Source of the DNA: Mytilinidion resinicola
Lineage: Eukaryota; Ascomycota; Dothideomycetes; Mytilinidiales; Mytilinidiaceae
Assembly: GCF_010093595.1 (NCBI RefSeq)
Contig: NW_022985458.1
Location: 642,080 to 706,079, forward strand
Direction: 5' to 3'
DNA: 64,000 nt
Position numbers and translations under genes: made by a program. Under the pieces are notes generated by a model that had not been told where the DNA came from, did no database searches, and saw nothing but the letters and a program-made list of their open reading frames with translations. This document shows, one piece after another, positions 32,260 to 43,177 of this stretch; position 1 is the stretch's first letter; each line of letters begins with the position of its first letter.

Positions 32260-34732
32260 CGCAGCTTAGTTAGAACTTATTTAATATGCCTAATATAGTT
32301 TTCTTTATACTTAGAGAAGACTAGTATATTATTAAGGTAGATAATATAGCATATATTAAGGAGTTCGGCTAGGGCTTAGTTAATATAGCTCTAGAAAACA
32401 GCTGGGGCATTAGTTAGCCTAAAAGGGACTATAGTATACTTAAAGTGGCCGTATCTAGTCCAGAACGCTGTTTTCTACTTATTTCTAGACTTAATGCGGA
32501 TCCTATAGTAGGCATCTTATAAGTTAAACTTAGAGAAAACTATAGCTCGCCCTAGCCGGTCTAGTAATTCTTAAATTAGTAGTAGCAGGTGTCTATTCTT
32601 AATAGTAATTATATTTAGGCCTCTGTAGTCTATACAGAGCCTAAGCCCTCTGTTTTTCTTCTTTATAAAGAGGATAGAAGCGCCCGCAGGGGAGGTAGAT
32701 AACCTTATCTATCCCTAATCTAAGTTCTTCTAGATATATTCCTTTAGAATATCTATCTTAGACCCTAAAAGGTTATAAAAAGGTCTATAAGGGGGCGTTC
32801 TGCCGCTTTCTAACTTAATAGAGAGCTTATAGAAACCGTGGTCCAGAAGAATTGCTGTATCTATCTTAGAGAATATATTAGCAAAATCTTTATACTCAGG
32901 CGGAAGACTATCCGCCCTCTCTAGGTTAATCTGGACCAATTTAATATACACCGCATAAATATCTGCTATACAGTTTCTAACTAAGTTATTAAAAAAGGCA
33001 GGGGACTTAAGCTTAACTTGCTTAAATAATAACTTCCCTTTCTTACCTTTCCTCTATATAATAGTTTTAAGCAAGAAGTTAGCCTTTAGGTTCTATGCCT
33101 TAAGCCAGGGCATTTCTAGAACTATCTTATAGCCTGTAATATAGCCGACTATAAAGCTGCCCTTTCCGGTCTATTCTTAGCCGGTATAGTTCTTAACTAA
33201 GTATAGAATAGAGCAGGTACTAAAAATCTAGAGTAGCTGTTTATTTAGCACTTAGAACTTAGCTTTTAGCTCGGGTTCTATAGTAAGGCCTACCCTCCGG
33301 GTAAGCTAGGGTGTAATAAAGTTACCCTGGGATCTGCAGTCTAGTAGGGCGTTAGCCAGGACTAGTTATTGCTCTCCGCAGCAGATAGTAGTAGTAACAG
33401 TTATAATAGTGCCTAAGCTTTAGGTATAGGGTTCTATATAAGAGACGTGGCCTATAAAAAGTAGAAGAAGTTGCTTTATAGAAGACTATTTCCCGCTAGT
33501 TAAGGGTTAGTTAGGCACTTATTAGAGTAGTGTCCTATCTTCTAGCAGGTAAAGCACTTAATATATAATATATTCTTAGGTTTATTACTATCTGCCCTAG
33601 ACCGCTTATTTAAGTTATTTCTAGCCCCTAAGAAAGGCGGCCGGCTTAAGGTAGAAAGGCTTACTTTACTTATTATTAGAATAGACCGGTTTGGTCTAGA
33701 ACCGGTTAAAGGGAAAGTGCCTCTCCCGCGTTGGTAGGGGGTGGTGTCCTTTCTAGGTATCCGCTCCCTAACCTTATCCTTTAGGGCCCGCTAATAGAGG
33801 TTTATATTCTTTTTAACCTCTGCTAGGTTAGAGTACTTTTTAGGAACTAGGCGTATATAATTACAGAGCTTAGGGGCCAGGCTTATAAGGTACTTATAGA
33901 TTATCCTAGTGTTGGTTAATTTGCTGGGCATACTATAGTTAATATCCTCCTATTATTGCTTTAGGTAGTTAAGAACCTTGCTTAGGTCTTAGTTGCCCTG
34001 CTTTATATTCTTTACTTTAAGTATAGCCTATTATTCTCTTTTCTATGCGTTTCCTATAGTATTAAGCATAAACTCTTTTATATTACTCTATAGAGGGGAG
34101 GTCGGCTTAGAACTAATATAACGGGTCTATTAGTTCTGTTAGTTGTAGCTAATATATTAGACTGCTATTTTAATAAACTCCTGGTCCTCTAGAAGTTGCT
34201 CGCGGTAGATCTTACAGTTATAGACCTAGTTGCTCTATTTCTATTAGTTCTTGCCTGTAAAGGTGGTTAAAGGCTTTACTTTAGGTAGAGAAGGTAAGTT
34301 TAACTATCTCTGCAGGAAAGGGCCTAGGATAGGAGTTGTTGCCCTAGGGGTAGGGTTTTCTAGCTCCTCTTAGTAGAGCTAGGCCAGGATCTTTCTTTAG
34401 GTAAGAACTTGCCGTCTTATCTATTCTAGTTGGATCTTTATAGCGTTGTCGGCCACTTCTTACTATAGCTATTTAACTGTTAGGTCTAGGATAGGTTCGC
34501 TTAGGTAGCCTTTAGTCCCGTTCTTAGTAGGTAAGAAAGGTAGGCTAGGTGCTTTGCTTTTATAGTTGTCTTGTCCCCCTTTAGGGGGGGTTCTAATTGG
34601 TTTAGTTCCTTCTTAGCTGGCCGGGTTGCTTCCTAGGTTTTCCGGTTAATAAAACGCGAGGCGTGCTAATTATCGGTTAGTATTAACTATAATAAATAGT
34701 TCCTAGGTACTAATTTAGGGTAGGGGCTTATA

Positions 34733-35102
34733 TATTAAAAAGTACTAGGTAAACAGTAGAAAGGAATAATAATTGTAGTTAATCTAACTAGTAGTTTATT
34801 CACGAGCTGCTATCTAAAAGGTAGAGGGGGAAGGTCCCCCTTTATGGCCTTTCCTGGGCGGACACCGGAGGTTACTCCGCTCGGAGTCCTTCCGTAGCGC
34901 TATTGGTGTCGCCCAGGTTCTCTTAGTCTGGAATTGTTTGGAATAAGCCGGATTAATTTGAAAGCGTGAACCTATAACCTTTCTCACGCGATATATTAGA
35001 GATTACTCTGTTTAGAGTCCTTCTATAGTATAGACGGTGGCATCTAGGCCTTATCGGCCCAGAACCGCCCGGACTAACTAGAACTACCTGGGAAGCGTAA
35101 TA
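34733..35102 (-). repeat. Gypsy LTR (5' LTR of element)
   Basis: Same length as the other LTR. The visible differences are nearly all transitions and mostly put T or A in this copy where the other has C or G, including the terminal TG to TA and CA to TA. Confidence 0.88.
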
Positions 35103-35514
35103 ATAGACTCCTGTTGGCCTAGATAATACATCCTTTCTATTTTATATATATATACTCTCTATTTTACGCAGCCCTTTGCAGCCTATACAAGGTTAAGGAA
35201 GTAAGTTTAATTAGTAGAATAATATTTATACGGGCCGGAGCTAGACCTAATATAGAGGTGGTGATACGTAGTAAAAAGGGGGGTAATGCGTAGCAAAAAG
35301 GGGGGTGATGATTAGGCTCGTCTATTTTAATTTCTAGTTAAGAATCTTAGAATTAAAATACTTATAATTACAGCAAACTCTATAAATACTCCTTAGAAGT
35401 TATTTTAGTAGGATCGCGTTGGGTTAGTATATTTGTTAGCGTGCATAAGCGTGCGTAGTAGCGAGCCCCTCAAAATCACGTCTGAGCTCGCTGAGGTAAG
35501 AGTGGCATGGCATA

Positions 35515-36661
35515 ACGTAGCCGGATAGCATGTGGCCCAGGATAGCATGTGGCCCACCCCACCAAACCACAACGCCAAATATTGCGAATTGCTCAACCAC
35601 AACGAATTGTATTTGGTGTAGCTACCTGCTAGCTAGTTGCCTGGCGTCTAGGGCACGTACGAGCGTTGTGCTCTAATGATTCGCACAAGCTACACTTTGG
35701 TGGTGCTCGCTGCCGTCGCTCAGCTGGCCCTGCTGTTGCCCCCTCTGCTGCCCCTTCTTGGGCAGCTTGTGCGAGAGCAGCCCCTTCTGCTCCTAATAGA
35801 ACACCTCCTCTACCTATATACCTGCGTTTCTTTGCCCTCTTTTTTTTTTTGGCGCTGATTCTCTTTGCGTAGCTGTTCAACTTCGCGTTCAAGCAGCACA
35901 GTCCTTGACATTGCGATTTCACATCCTTTCGCAAGTTGTCGAATTGCATCATTTGTTGGGCTTGGTAGGCTGTGCGTGCGCTGCCTAATTAACCGTTGTA
36001 TTAAGGCCCTTTGCTTTTAAAGCTCCTCAATATTATAAGGTGTCTCAGCAGCCCAAGATGAAGCTTTTGATTGTGGACGGCGTTGGGGTGATGGCGTTTG
36101 ATATTCAAAATGCAGCTGTGATAGCACGCGATCAGGGCTGTATGGAACTAGCCCAGTAGCTGCGAATCCTGCCCGTATGTTGTTCTGTGATAGTGCTAAC
36201 TGCCTAGCCTGCTTGTATAGTGCCGTGCCCACTTCTCGCCAATAGGTCTTGTATCCCCACGCTGCGTGGCTAAGACGCCAGCTATCTCCCGTACGGTCGC
36301 GATTCTTAGCGGCATACCGCGTTGATCCATCGATAGAATCCACTGCTTGAGGACCTCTTCTTGTGCTTGTGTAAGACGGCGATTTGGTGCTGCTGAGCCA
36401 CGTTTTGGCTGGATACCATTGACGCGTCGCCGTGCTGTTGTTCTGGCCACATTGTACGTGCTAGTGGCCTTTCGGAAACTTGTAATTTGGCCTTGTTTAT
36501 AGGCATTGATAGATAGAAGAATTCTGCCCTCTTGATGAAGGGCCTCTTGTTGTTGTTGTGGTGGAGGCATTGAGGTTGTAGTTGTATCACGCGTCGCGTT
36601 TCCGGAGAATTTGATGGGGTGGGCCACATGCTATCCTGGGCCACATGCTATCCGGCTACGT
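35515..36661 (-). mobile_element. Deleted Fot1/pogo element, perfect TIRs
   Basis: About 47 bp at each end are perfect inverted repeats starting ACGTAGCCGGATAGC, flanked by TA (35513-35514, 36662-36663). Within each end GGATAGCATGTGGCCCA occurs twice. The 1147-bp element holds the two ends of a transposase gene on the minus strand but no catalytic core, so it is non-autonomous. Sequence is little mutated, suggesting a recent insertion. Confidence 0.9.
35629..36627 (-). pseudogene. Pogo transposase, core deleted
   Basis: Minus strand. Frame 36627-36196 gives the N-terminal DNA-binding part (YKQGQITSFRKATSTYNVAR, RRLTQAQEEVLKQWILSMD, IREIAG-like TVREIAGVLATQRG). A second frame, 36343-36017, gives the post-catalytic region (QNNIRAGFAATGLVPYSPDR), and 35952-35629 gives a basic helix plus a C-terminal CCHC knuckle (KCSLCESLEHNARTC). 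The DDE region, roughly 200 residues, is missing between the first two parts, and they are in different frames. It is an internal deletion derivative; any product could only bind DNA. Confidence 0.8.
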
Positions 36662-36663
36662 TA

Positions 36664-37059
36664 GCCGAAACCGGCTTCCCCTCGAACGCAGTCGCAACGA
36701 AGTTTGCGCCATACTATAAGCAGGGATCACATAGCCCTGCCTAGCAGATTAGCATAGCGTCGACCTGTCAGCACACGTGCGATAAGCTGCCAATACGAAG
36801 CTTTGGTACGGTGACGAGCAGAATCGGTTTCCGGTTTACTCCATAGATTTGTTCTCGGCGCACGGGCTCCTAGGCATACGCTTAACCCAAATCGTCCTTG
36901 AGATCGACAGGGATTTAAATTTGAATCCGAAATATTTCCAAAGTCACCCGCCTCTCCAAAGATTATCGATTTCAAAGCGAAGGAGGATTCCAGCCTATCT
37001 GTATGGATTATATAAGAAAACAGAGGAATAAAGGAGGTGGGTGGGGCGGAGGTTGAAAT
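36664..37059. other. No gene recognised
   Basis: Spacer between the pogo element and the end of the ankyrin gene; probably includes that gene's 3' untranslated region. No motif stands out. Confidence 0.45.
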
Positions 37060-39980
37060 TTATTTAGACTTGAAGGACAGGAGCAGCTTGACCACAGCCT
37101 CGTGCCCCTTACGAGCCGCCCACGACAGCGGCGTCTGACCGTCAGAGTCCTTTGAGTCGATGTCCGCCTTGCCTTCGAGCAGCAGCTTGACCACAGCACT
37201 CAGGTTGAAAATTGATGTGAACTCTGTCTTATTTCGGGGGCCCGAAGGCCAAACTATATACTACGTAGGAAGTGACTGTATGCATAGGCAGAAGCACTAA
37301 TTGGAGGCAGCAGTAGGCAGCATTAGGCAGGGTAGGCCACCGTACCCCAACCCCTCTCTGTAGAAGTTGTAACTGGCTAGGCATGTAGGCAGCTACTATG
37401 CCAGCAACTCCAAGTCTGTACGTAGGTGACCGTGAACCGTATGAGTTGTTGATCCTAGGTTGTAGCTGTTACAACCCGAGTACAGCCTCGTGCCCCTTCT
37501 GGGCTGCCCACAACAGCGGCGTCTGACCGTAGGAGTCCTTTGAGTCGACGTCCGCCTTGCCTTCGAGCAGCAGCTTGACCACAGCCTCGTGCCCCTTCAG
37601 GGCTGCCCACGACAGCGGCGTCTGACCGTCGGAGTCCTTTGAGTCGACGTCAGCGCCCTTCTCAAGCAGCAGCTTTACAACCCCCTCGTGCCCGTTCCCT
37701 GCAGCCCACGACAGCGGAGTCCGATCGTCACTATCCTTCGCGTCAACGTCAGCTTTGCCCATGACGAGCAGCAGCCTTATAACGCCTTCTTCGCCGTCCT
37801 TGGCAGCTAGCTGTAACGATCTGCAGCTTGAATCTTTATCCGATTTGATGTCTGATTCTTCGTCAGTTTCTTCGTCCTCCGTGCGAACGTCGGCACCGCT
37901 CATATCGTGTAGCAGCTCAATCACAGCCTCGTGCCCGTTCCGAGCAGCCAATGTTCGTTCTTGAAGTTGGGATAATGAATCCATCGTGAGAAATTCGCCT
38001 GGAGGTATGTGCGTTCCTTCTTGCTCCAATACCTCCCTTTCGGGCTCGTTTTCCGTGGCATCATTTTGCAGAATTTCTAGTTCTGAATTGCTTGCAACAC
38101 CTTCAAGCTGAAGCGACGCCATTTCTTCCTCGTCCTTCTCAAGTCCTATAGCGAGAGGAAGTCCGAGAAGGCCCAAAGTCTCAAGGTGGAAGCCGAGGTG
38201 TTTGTCGATATCCGGCCAGTTATCCGCCGTGTAAGGACACAAAGGGCATCCGTTGGCCGGTTTAGGAGACAGTTGTGCATGTTGATCGATTTCCTGAGAT
38301 TTAAGAAGTTCTTCCTTGCGGTTAGAATGTGCGCTTGCATGTGGTCAATATACCGTTCTCTACTAGGGAAAGACTGAGCGGGGTGGTCGGAGCATGTGTA
38401 CTCCATTCGGTGGTGGATTTGCTCGTGTACTAGCCATTCTTCCCAGGTATTGAGAGGCTTGTTGTCACCTGCAGGGCAGACGGGAGCAGTGCACGTATAT
38501 GGTTGGAGGTCTTGTATCAAATGTGACCTGGCAGGGTTAGTCAACCTCTTAGAACTTGTCCTTAACTCACCTCCAGTGCCCCTTTCCACTGTATTTCGGA
38601 GGACACGTCACGAAACAGTACGGGCAGATAAAATCTTTCTTCCCATCAAGTTCCTTTGGAAAATCCGGCCATCCGACCTTCCTGCCGCCTGGCTCATAAA
38701 CTGTGGCCGTTTGTTCCGACTTTGACGACTGCGATCGAGTCTCATCAAGTGAAAGCAGATTCCTCTCTTTTGGCATCTTCCATGTTTGAGACGGTACTTC
38801 AGAGAATGCCACTTTACGATCAGCGGTGATTTCGAGTCCTTGATTTCCAATTTCCTTTGCGGCTCGGGAATCTGCAAGTGTTTTTGATGCTTGTCGCCCG
38901 AAAATGTCTTTGGTTTCCTGCACTTCCAGTCGCACCACTCCGTTTCTTCTGCCCCATTCTCTCTGTCTCCAAAAGATAAATTGCTGTTGCCTGTAGGCAG
39001 TTCCGATTGCTATTCTCCGAATCACTGCCTTAGCATGCGGGTTTAGCTTAATCTTCGTCTCTAGGCGAGGGCTTGCGGCTTTATTCTGGGTGAGCTTCTT
39101 GTCGTGTGGACCGAGTTTTACCCTTTCGATTTCTTCCGGATAGGACTTCCCTGCTTCGTCTCTGAGAACCTGACGGACAATCTCTTTGATGCGGCGGTAA
39201 TGGAAGCGCTCGGTCTGTTCCCTTGCTCTTTTTCGGAGCTCTGTCCTCTCTTCTCTGTCTAAAACCAGGTCGTTGCCGTCAGAGCCTAAATACAAATCTC
39301 GATAGAAATTCCGGGCAGTTGGTGGATTCCGAGCTGTTGTGCTTCGTAATTTGGCTGCCAAATGATAATGGCGATCAATAATGTCGACAACATCGTCAAA
39401 TTCGGCTCTGGCGGCTTCGAAATTGCTGTATTCTGGCGCATCGGTTCCTTCTGACTGGGCTGATTGCGTCTCCACGTCGTGATCCTCTTCCAAATCCTCA
39501 TCTTCTGGATCGCTTGCGTCTTGCTCCCCTTCCATGTCAGAGACGGCTCCTCCAATATGATAGACTTCAAGGTCAATTTTCTCTTCGTCTTGATGTTCAT
39601 CCTTTCTCGCGACTGCGTCTTCCTTCAAGAGCTCACAAACTAGCATCAAATTAGTGCACGGTGATTGAGCCACTTCGTTTAGCTTTACCCCTCAAGAGAT
39701 CTTCTTCTAGCTCGTCGAGAAGCTTTCTGGTGTATTCCTTTACTGTGGGATTGTCTCGCATTCGATAATCGAAAGACCGATCACCGACAACAAAAAGACC
39801 CAAATTTGCAGCCCATAACTGGAACCTCTCCCTTTCGGACAGTACATCTACTGGTAAAAGTGCGAGCTTCCCGTCTGATTCGGCCTTGTTCGACGGCTTG
39901 AGATATTCAAGAGCATAGCTGGCATTAGCGAACCGATCAAGGATAGTCTTTCCAGTATCACGCAGCCCGGTATTGGTCAT
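37060..39980 (-). pseudogene. C2H2-type / ankyrin-repeat protein gene
   Basis: Start ATG at 39980. Introns 39688-39640 (GTAAAG, branch CACTAAT) and 38570-38528 (GTGAGT, branch TTGACTAAC) join exons in frame. Order: a helical N-terminal region (LRDTGKTILDRFANASYALE, ERFQLWAANLGLFV); an acidic linker; a long basic region; zinc-finger-like CPYCFVTCPP, CTAPVCPAGDN and YTCSDHPAQSFPSRERYIDH; CPLCPYTADNWPDIDKHL; then at least five ankyrin repeats (DGQTPLSWAALKGHEAVVKL type). Two breaks are seen: a 1-nt frameshift near 38340, between YIDHMQ and the frame reading HSNRKEELLKSQ, and a 284-bp insertion at 37198-37481 with ACAGC duplicated. Beyond it the repeats continue to TAA at 37060. Such proteins are common in fungal NLR-like and self-recognition families. 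Probably no longer functional. Confidence 0.78.
37198..37481 (-). mobile_element. ACTCAGGTTG-family insertion in ankyrin gene
   Basis: Plus strand starts ACTCAGGTTG and ends CAACCCGAGT; ACAGC flanks both sides (37193-37197, 37482-37486). Orientation is opposite to the copy at 21252. The interior resembles the copy at 43439 (GGCAGCAGTAGGCAGC, reversed CTACCGCTGCCTACTGCTG). It cuts an ankyrin repeat between AVVKLLLEGK and the preceding GHE. Confidence 0.88.
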
Positions 39981-40253
39981 TTTGCATCCGTTCTCAAGTC
40001 GACGACTTCGCTGATTAGGTCGTGGTTGACAAGACAGGAACTCAAATATGAGTCGCGCTTGTCGTGGCTGTGACTCAGCTGGTTCTTCTCACCGGTGCGG
40101 GGTAGCATAAATGCCAGCCAATAGGAAACTTGTTTATACGCCGTCAGCTGAAAACACCCTACGATTTCTCCAGCCCAAACCTCATACACCTTTTCGCCGT
40201 CCCGCCTCAAAGGCTCTTGTCTCCCGTCTCCATCTGTGCCACACCGCCCAAAA
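39981..40253. promoter_or_regulatory. Divergent promoter region (inferred)
   Basis: 273 bp separate the start codons of the ankyrin gene (minus) and the DUF7580-like gene (plus). It must carry both promoters; no specific element is clear. Confidence 0.4.
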
Positions 40254-42121
40254 ATGGTCACCGGGATAGAGACTGCTGGCCTGATTCTCGGATCGATACC
40301 TCTTATCATCGAAGGCCTCAAAACCTATCAGAAAGGAATCAAATCCGTAAAGAGATCGGCCAAATACGACGTGTCACTCAAAAGATTGATGCGACGGATC
40401 GAAGGACAGAAACTGTTCTTCGAATACAATCTTTAGAAGCTCTTATCTGGTGCATACTCAGAATCGGAGGATTACATTGAACTTGGGGACGACTTCTGGA
40501 CTGGATTCTCGACAGGAATGACTAATCAGGCTGTGAAGGATTACCTCGGCGAAAGGAAGCAGCAATATTTCCACGACCTTCTTGACGAATTTGAGCGCTA
40601 TTTTGCCAAACTGGGGAATGCTTTGAATCATGTTGAAAGAGCTGGCAAGGTAAGTTCTAAGACTTCCCACAAATGGTTCTGTGATCTGACCTTTGTAAAC
40701 CAATTCGCCGTAGTTGGAGTTTTACTTACAGAAGCCCACAGAACAACCCTCAGAGGAATCATTTGACTCTATCAGACCTACATTCTCTTGCGAAATTACG
40801 CGACACCCCCGGCAAACATGTCTCGAAGCGAGTGTGGTATCTCATCAAGGAGCAAGACATCACAGAACTAATAGAAGAACTCGATGCGATAAATGTAGAT
40901 ATGGATCGGCTATTGGCACATGCTAGTATTCTAGCTCAACACAAAAACATTCAGGAATCCAGGATCATTTCCGACGAGCGGCATGCAAAGGCGTTGGCTT
41001 CATTACTAAACCAAATCCGAAATTACGCAGACAGACTCTTCAATGCCTTACTTTCGGCATGGATTCCAGGTTGCCATGCATCACACAACGTTGCATTGTT
41101 TCTTGACAAGCCAACAGTCCCAAAATCGGGCCATCCAAGCTCAGAATCATCATTCAAGTTTCGAGTGATAATCTGCGGCAAACCTGTAGATACCACAATG
41201 TCTCCATCATAGCACGAGACAAATATAATTGTTTTCGAGGAGGATGGCGTTGCTGTGACTCATGGAATGTAAGATACTTTGCCACCTCATTTTCTCGCGG
41301 CGGATCCTCACCATTCTAGCAGATGTTCACCGGCTCAACCAGTAACAACCCAAACTCCAGTTACTCCTGCGATAACAGTCACGCTGTTGAATCAAGCATC
41401 AACTTCTGTTGTGTTGGGCAGAGTCACGAACCTTTGCGATGCCGCAATCAGCGCAAAACAGACACTGAAGCGCCTAGGCCTGATTCTACGTAATGGTACA
41501 TCTCTCATGAGCGACAACAGGAGTAATGAGCATTGTGAATCTGCACTTTGGAGCACAATCAACTTGGAGAGTTTCCTTTCTACCAACAGAATGGGCCCCG
41601 CGCAAAAGGTTAAACTGGCGTTAAAGCTTGCCATCTCCCTGCTTCAATTCAAGAGCTCTCAATGGTTTCAGTCGTCGATATCAGCCCAGGTCATTCACTT
41701 CCGAAAAGCAGTTCAAGCCGGGAGGGCACACTGCATAGAAGTAGATCAACCACTGGTTCTGCAGTCGTTTTGCGATCGGACTCTAGAGAGGTCGGCGGGA
41801 CACAAGCCAAGGCAAATGCTCTTGGAACTCGGAATCTTATTCATGGAAATATGGAACGGGGAGACGATGGCGGCGTTTGCCAAACGACATTACAAGATTG
41901 ATGATGTTCCACCATTGATGCGTCAAGGGATCGCCACGGAATGGTACGAAGAAACATGGGAGCAAATGACCAACAATTATGGCGGGGTAGTCAACACATG
42001 TATGGCTTTTGCACTCGACTACAACCGAGGAATGCAAACTTGGGAGGATGAAGATTTGAGAAAGTCGGTTTGTGCAAAGATCATTAGCTGGTTGAATGAG
42101 GATTGTCTGGCTTTCCCTTAA
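40254..42121 (+). pseudogene. DUF7580-like fungal protein gene, broken
   Basis: Starts MVTGIETAGLILGSIPLIIE, a hydrophobic helix followed by GLKTYQKGIKSVKRS, the N-terminus usual for fungal DUF7580 proteins, often near HeLo-like or prion-inhibition domains. The middle helical region has DDFWTGFSTGMTNQAVKDYL and FHDLLDEFERYFAKLGNAL; the C-terminal part has AQKVKLALKLAISLLQF and MLLELGILFMEIWNGE. Introns fit at 40650-40713 and 41269-41319. Damage: TAG at 40434 (YNL, stop, KLLSG), TAG at 41210 (SPS, stop, HETNI) and a frame change between about 40714 and 40765. Both stops fit CAG to TAG. An undetected intron could explain one break but not all three. Divergent from the ankyrin gene. Confidence 0.65.
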
Positions 42122-43177
42122 CACTAGGGACATGCCCCTGTTTGTTACTTCAGGTCTGTATGGCGTAAGATCTTTGGTAGAATGCAAGTGCACACTAATC
42201 CCTCCCATTAGATGAACACACGAGTTTGAGTCTGAGAACTAATGTGGCAAGTTTCCGCTCCATAACTGCGTTTACTAGGCTGGTTTACTTGTAATGCTCT
42301 TATTTAGCTCCTAGTACCCTCGGCGCTCCGTCACTTTCCCTTTGAGGCTTTTCTAGAGCCTTTGTCAAGCGGCCAAAAGGGAGCGAATAAGCAGATTATT
42401 GTTAATCGAGGACACTTGCTTTTAGGTGAGACCGCACGGCCGATCGGGACTTGGGCAACCCGCAGGGGATGGGCACGAGACATTCTTTGATAGTGCAATT
42501 TCCTGAGATATTCGTCTTCTCTCAGCTAGATGCTCATCCCTTGTATCGGTTTCATGGATGCGGAGGGCCTCGAACTTCTCGTCGAGGTTCTGGATGTATT
42601 TCTGGGAGATTAGTGGTCGTATTTTCAAGCATTTCTTTGAACTATTAGATGGGACTCGCAGCCGTGCGTCTATAGGTCGAACTAATAACTTGACAGATAT
42701 GCCAGGGGTAGGAGCAGTTACATACAGATTAACTTCACCAATAGCAATGGTAATAGTAAATTGCTACCTAGCGGGTAGACTCTTGAAGCCAGCAAGGTTA
42801 TTGCAGCTTTGCCCAGTCCCGCAAGCTTGTTTCTGATGCGCTGGAGTGTTTGGTGCAGTTCGCAATCACCCCCTCGAAGTCCGGGCAGGCCTTACCGTAG
42901 CGGCATAGTGGAAGCTCGCTCGTTCATTAAGAATATTAACTTAGTCCTACCTATTGGGGTTAGCAAGCATACAGGAAGATGGGACGCTAGGCTATACCGA
43001 AGAATCACATTTAAGGGAGAGACAATACAGAAGTACTGTGAACTAATTCCGCTATGACTTGGCATATCTTTGAGGGCGGGGTGCGGCTAGTTGCACAGCC
43101 CACAGTGTGGCGCGGTAAGTCTGATGAAGGCGAATTCGCATGCGACTAGGCTGAATATGCTTATATTTTAGGCCAGT
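42122..43177. other. No gene recognised
   Basis: Short frames only. A minus-strand stretch at 42422-42628 reads as a charged helix (QNLDEKFEALRIHETDTRDE) but has no partner exon or family I recognise. Confidence 0.4.

Larger units (their letters stand above)
25201..34732 (-). pseudogene. Gypsy gag-pol remains
   Basis: Minus-strand landmarks in order. A gag zinc knuckle lies at about 33490-33550 (KCFTC, stop, KIGHYSNKC). Reverse transcriptase lies at about 32951-31480: LPPEYKDFANIFSK and GRTPPYRPFYNL, then after the solo [16 protein letters not shown] and [14 protein letters not shown]. The integrase core is near 30360-30150 (LDFIIELPKSN, SIFIVVDRFTKISYY). Beyond the pogo insertion come KNLACFKVI-like sequence and a chromodomain at about 27330-27190 (stop, KGYTLDKDI, then EPAINISKAAL). 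Stops are pervasive and match Gln or Trp positions. About 1.7 kb between the chromodomain and the 3' LTR has no recognised content. Confidence 0.8.
24831..35102 (-). mobile_element. Gypsy LTR retrotransposon, RIP-degraded
   Basis: Two 370-bp LTRs (24831-25200, 34733-35102) with TG...CA ends (TA...TA in the mutated right copy) and the 5-bp duplication ATAGA on both sides (24826-24830 and 35103-35107). Coding runs on the minus strand. Subtracting the insertions (pogo 27546-29626, solo LTRs 26697-26927 and 31722-32259) leaves about 7.4 kb, a normal Gypsy size. The interior is extremely TpA-rich with stops in every frame. It is inserted in the small MULE. Confidence 0.9.
24037..35322 (+). mobile_element. 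Non-autonomous MULE holding nested elements
   Basis: Terminal inverted repeats begin GGACGAGCCAAATCATCACC (left) and, reversed, GACGAGCCTAATCATCACC (right), each followed by three CACCCCC/TTTTT motifs. TATTTTAAT flanks both ends (24028-24036 and 35323-35331): a 9-bp target duplication typical of MULEs. Without the inserted Gypsy element the MULE is only about 1.0 kb and holds one short gene, so it needed transposase from elsewhere. Confidence 0.88.
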
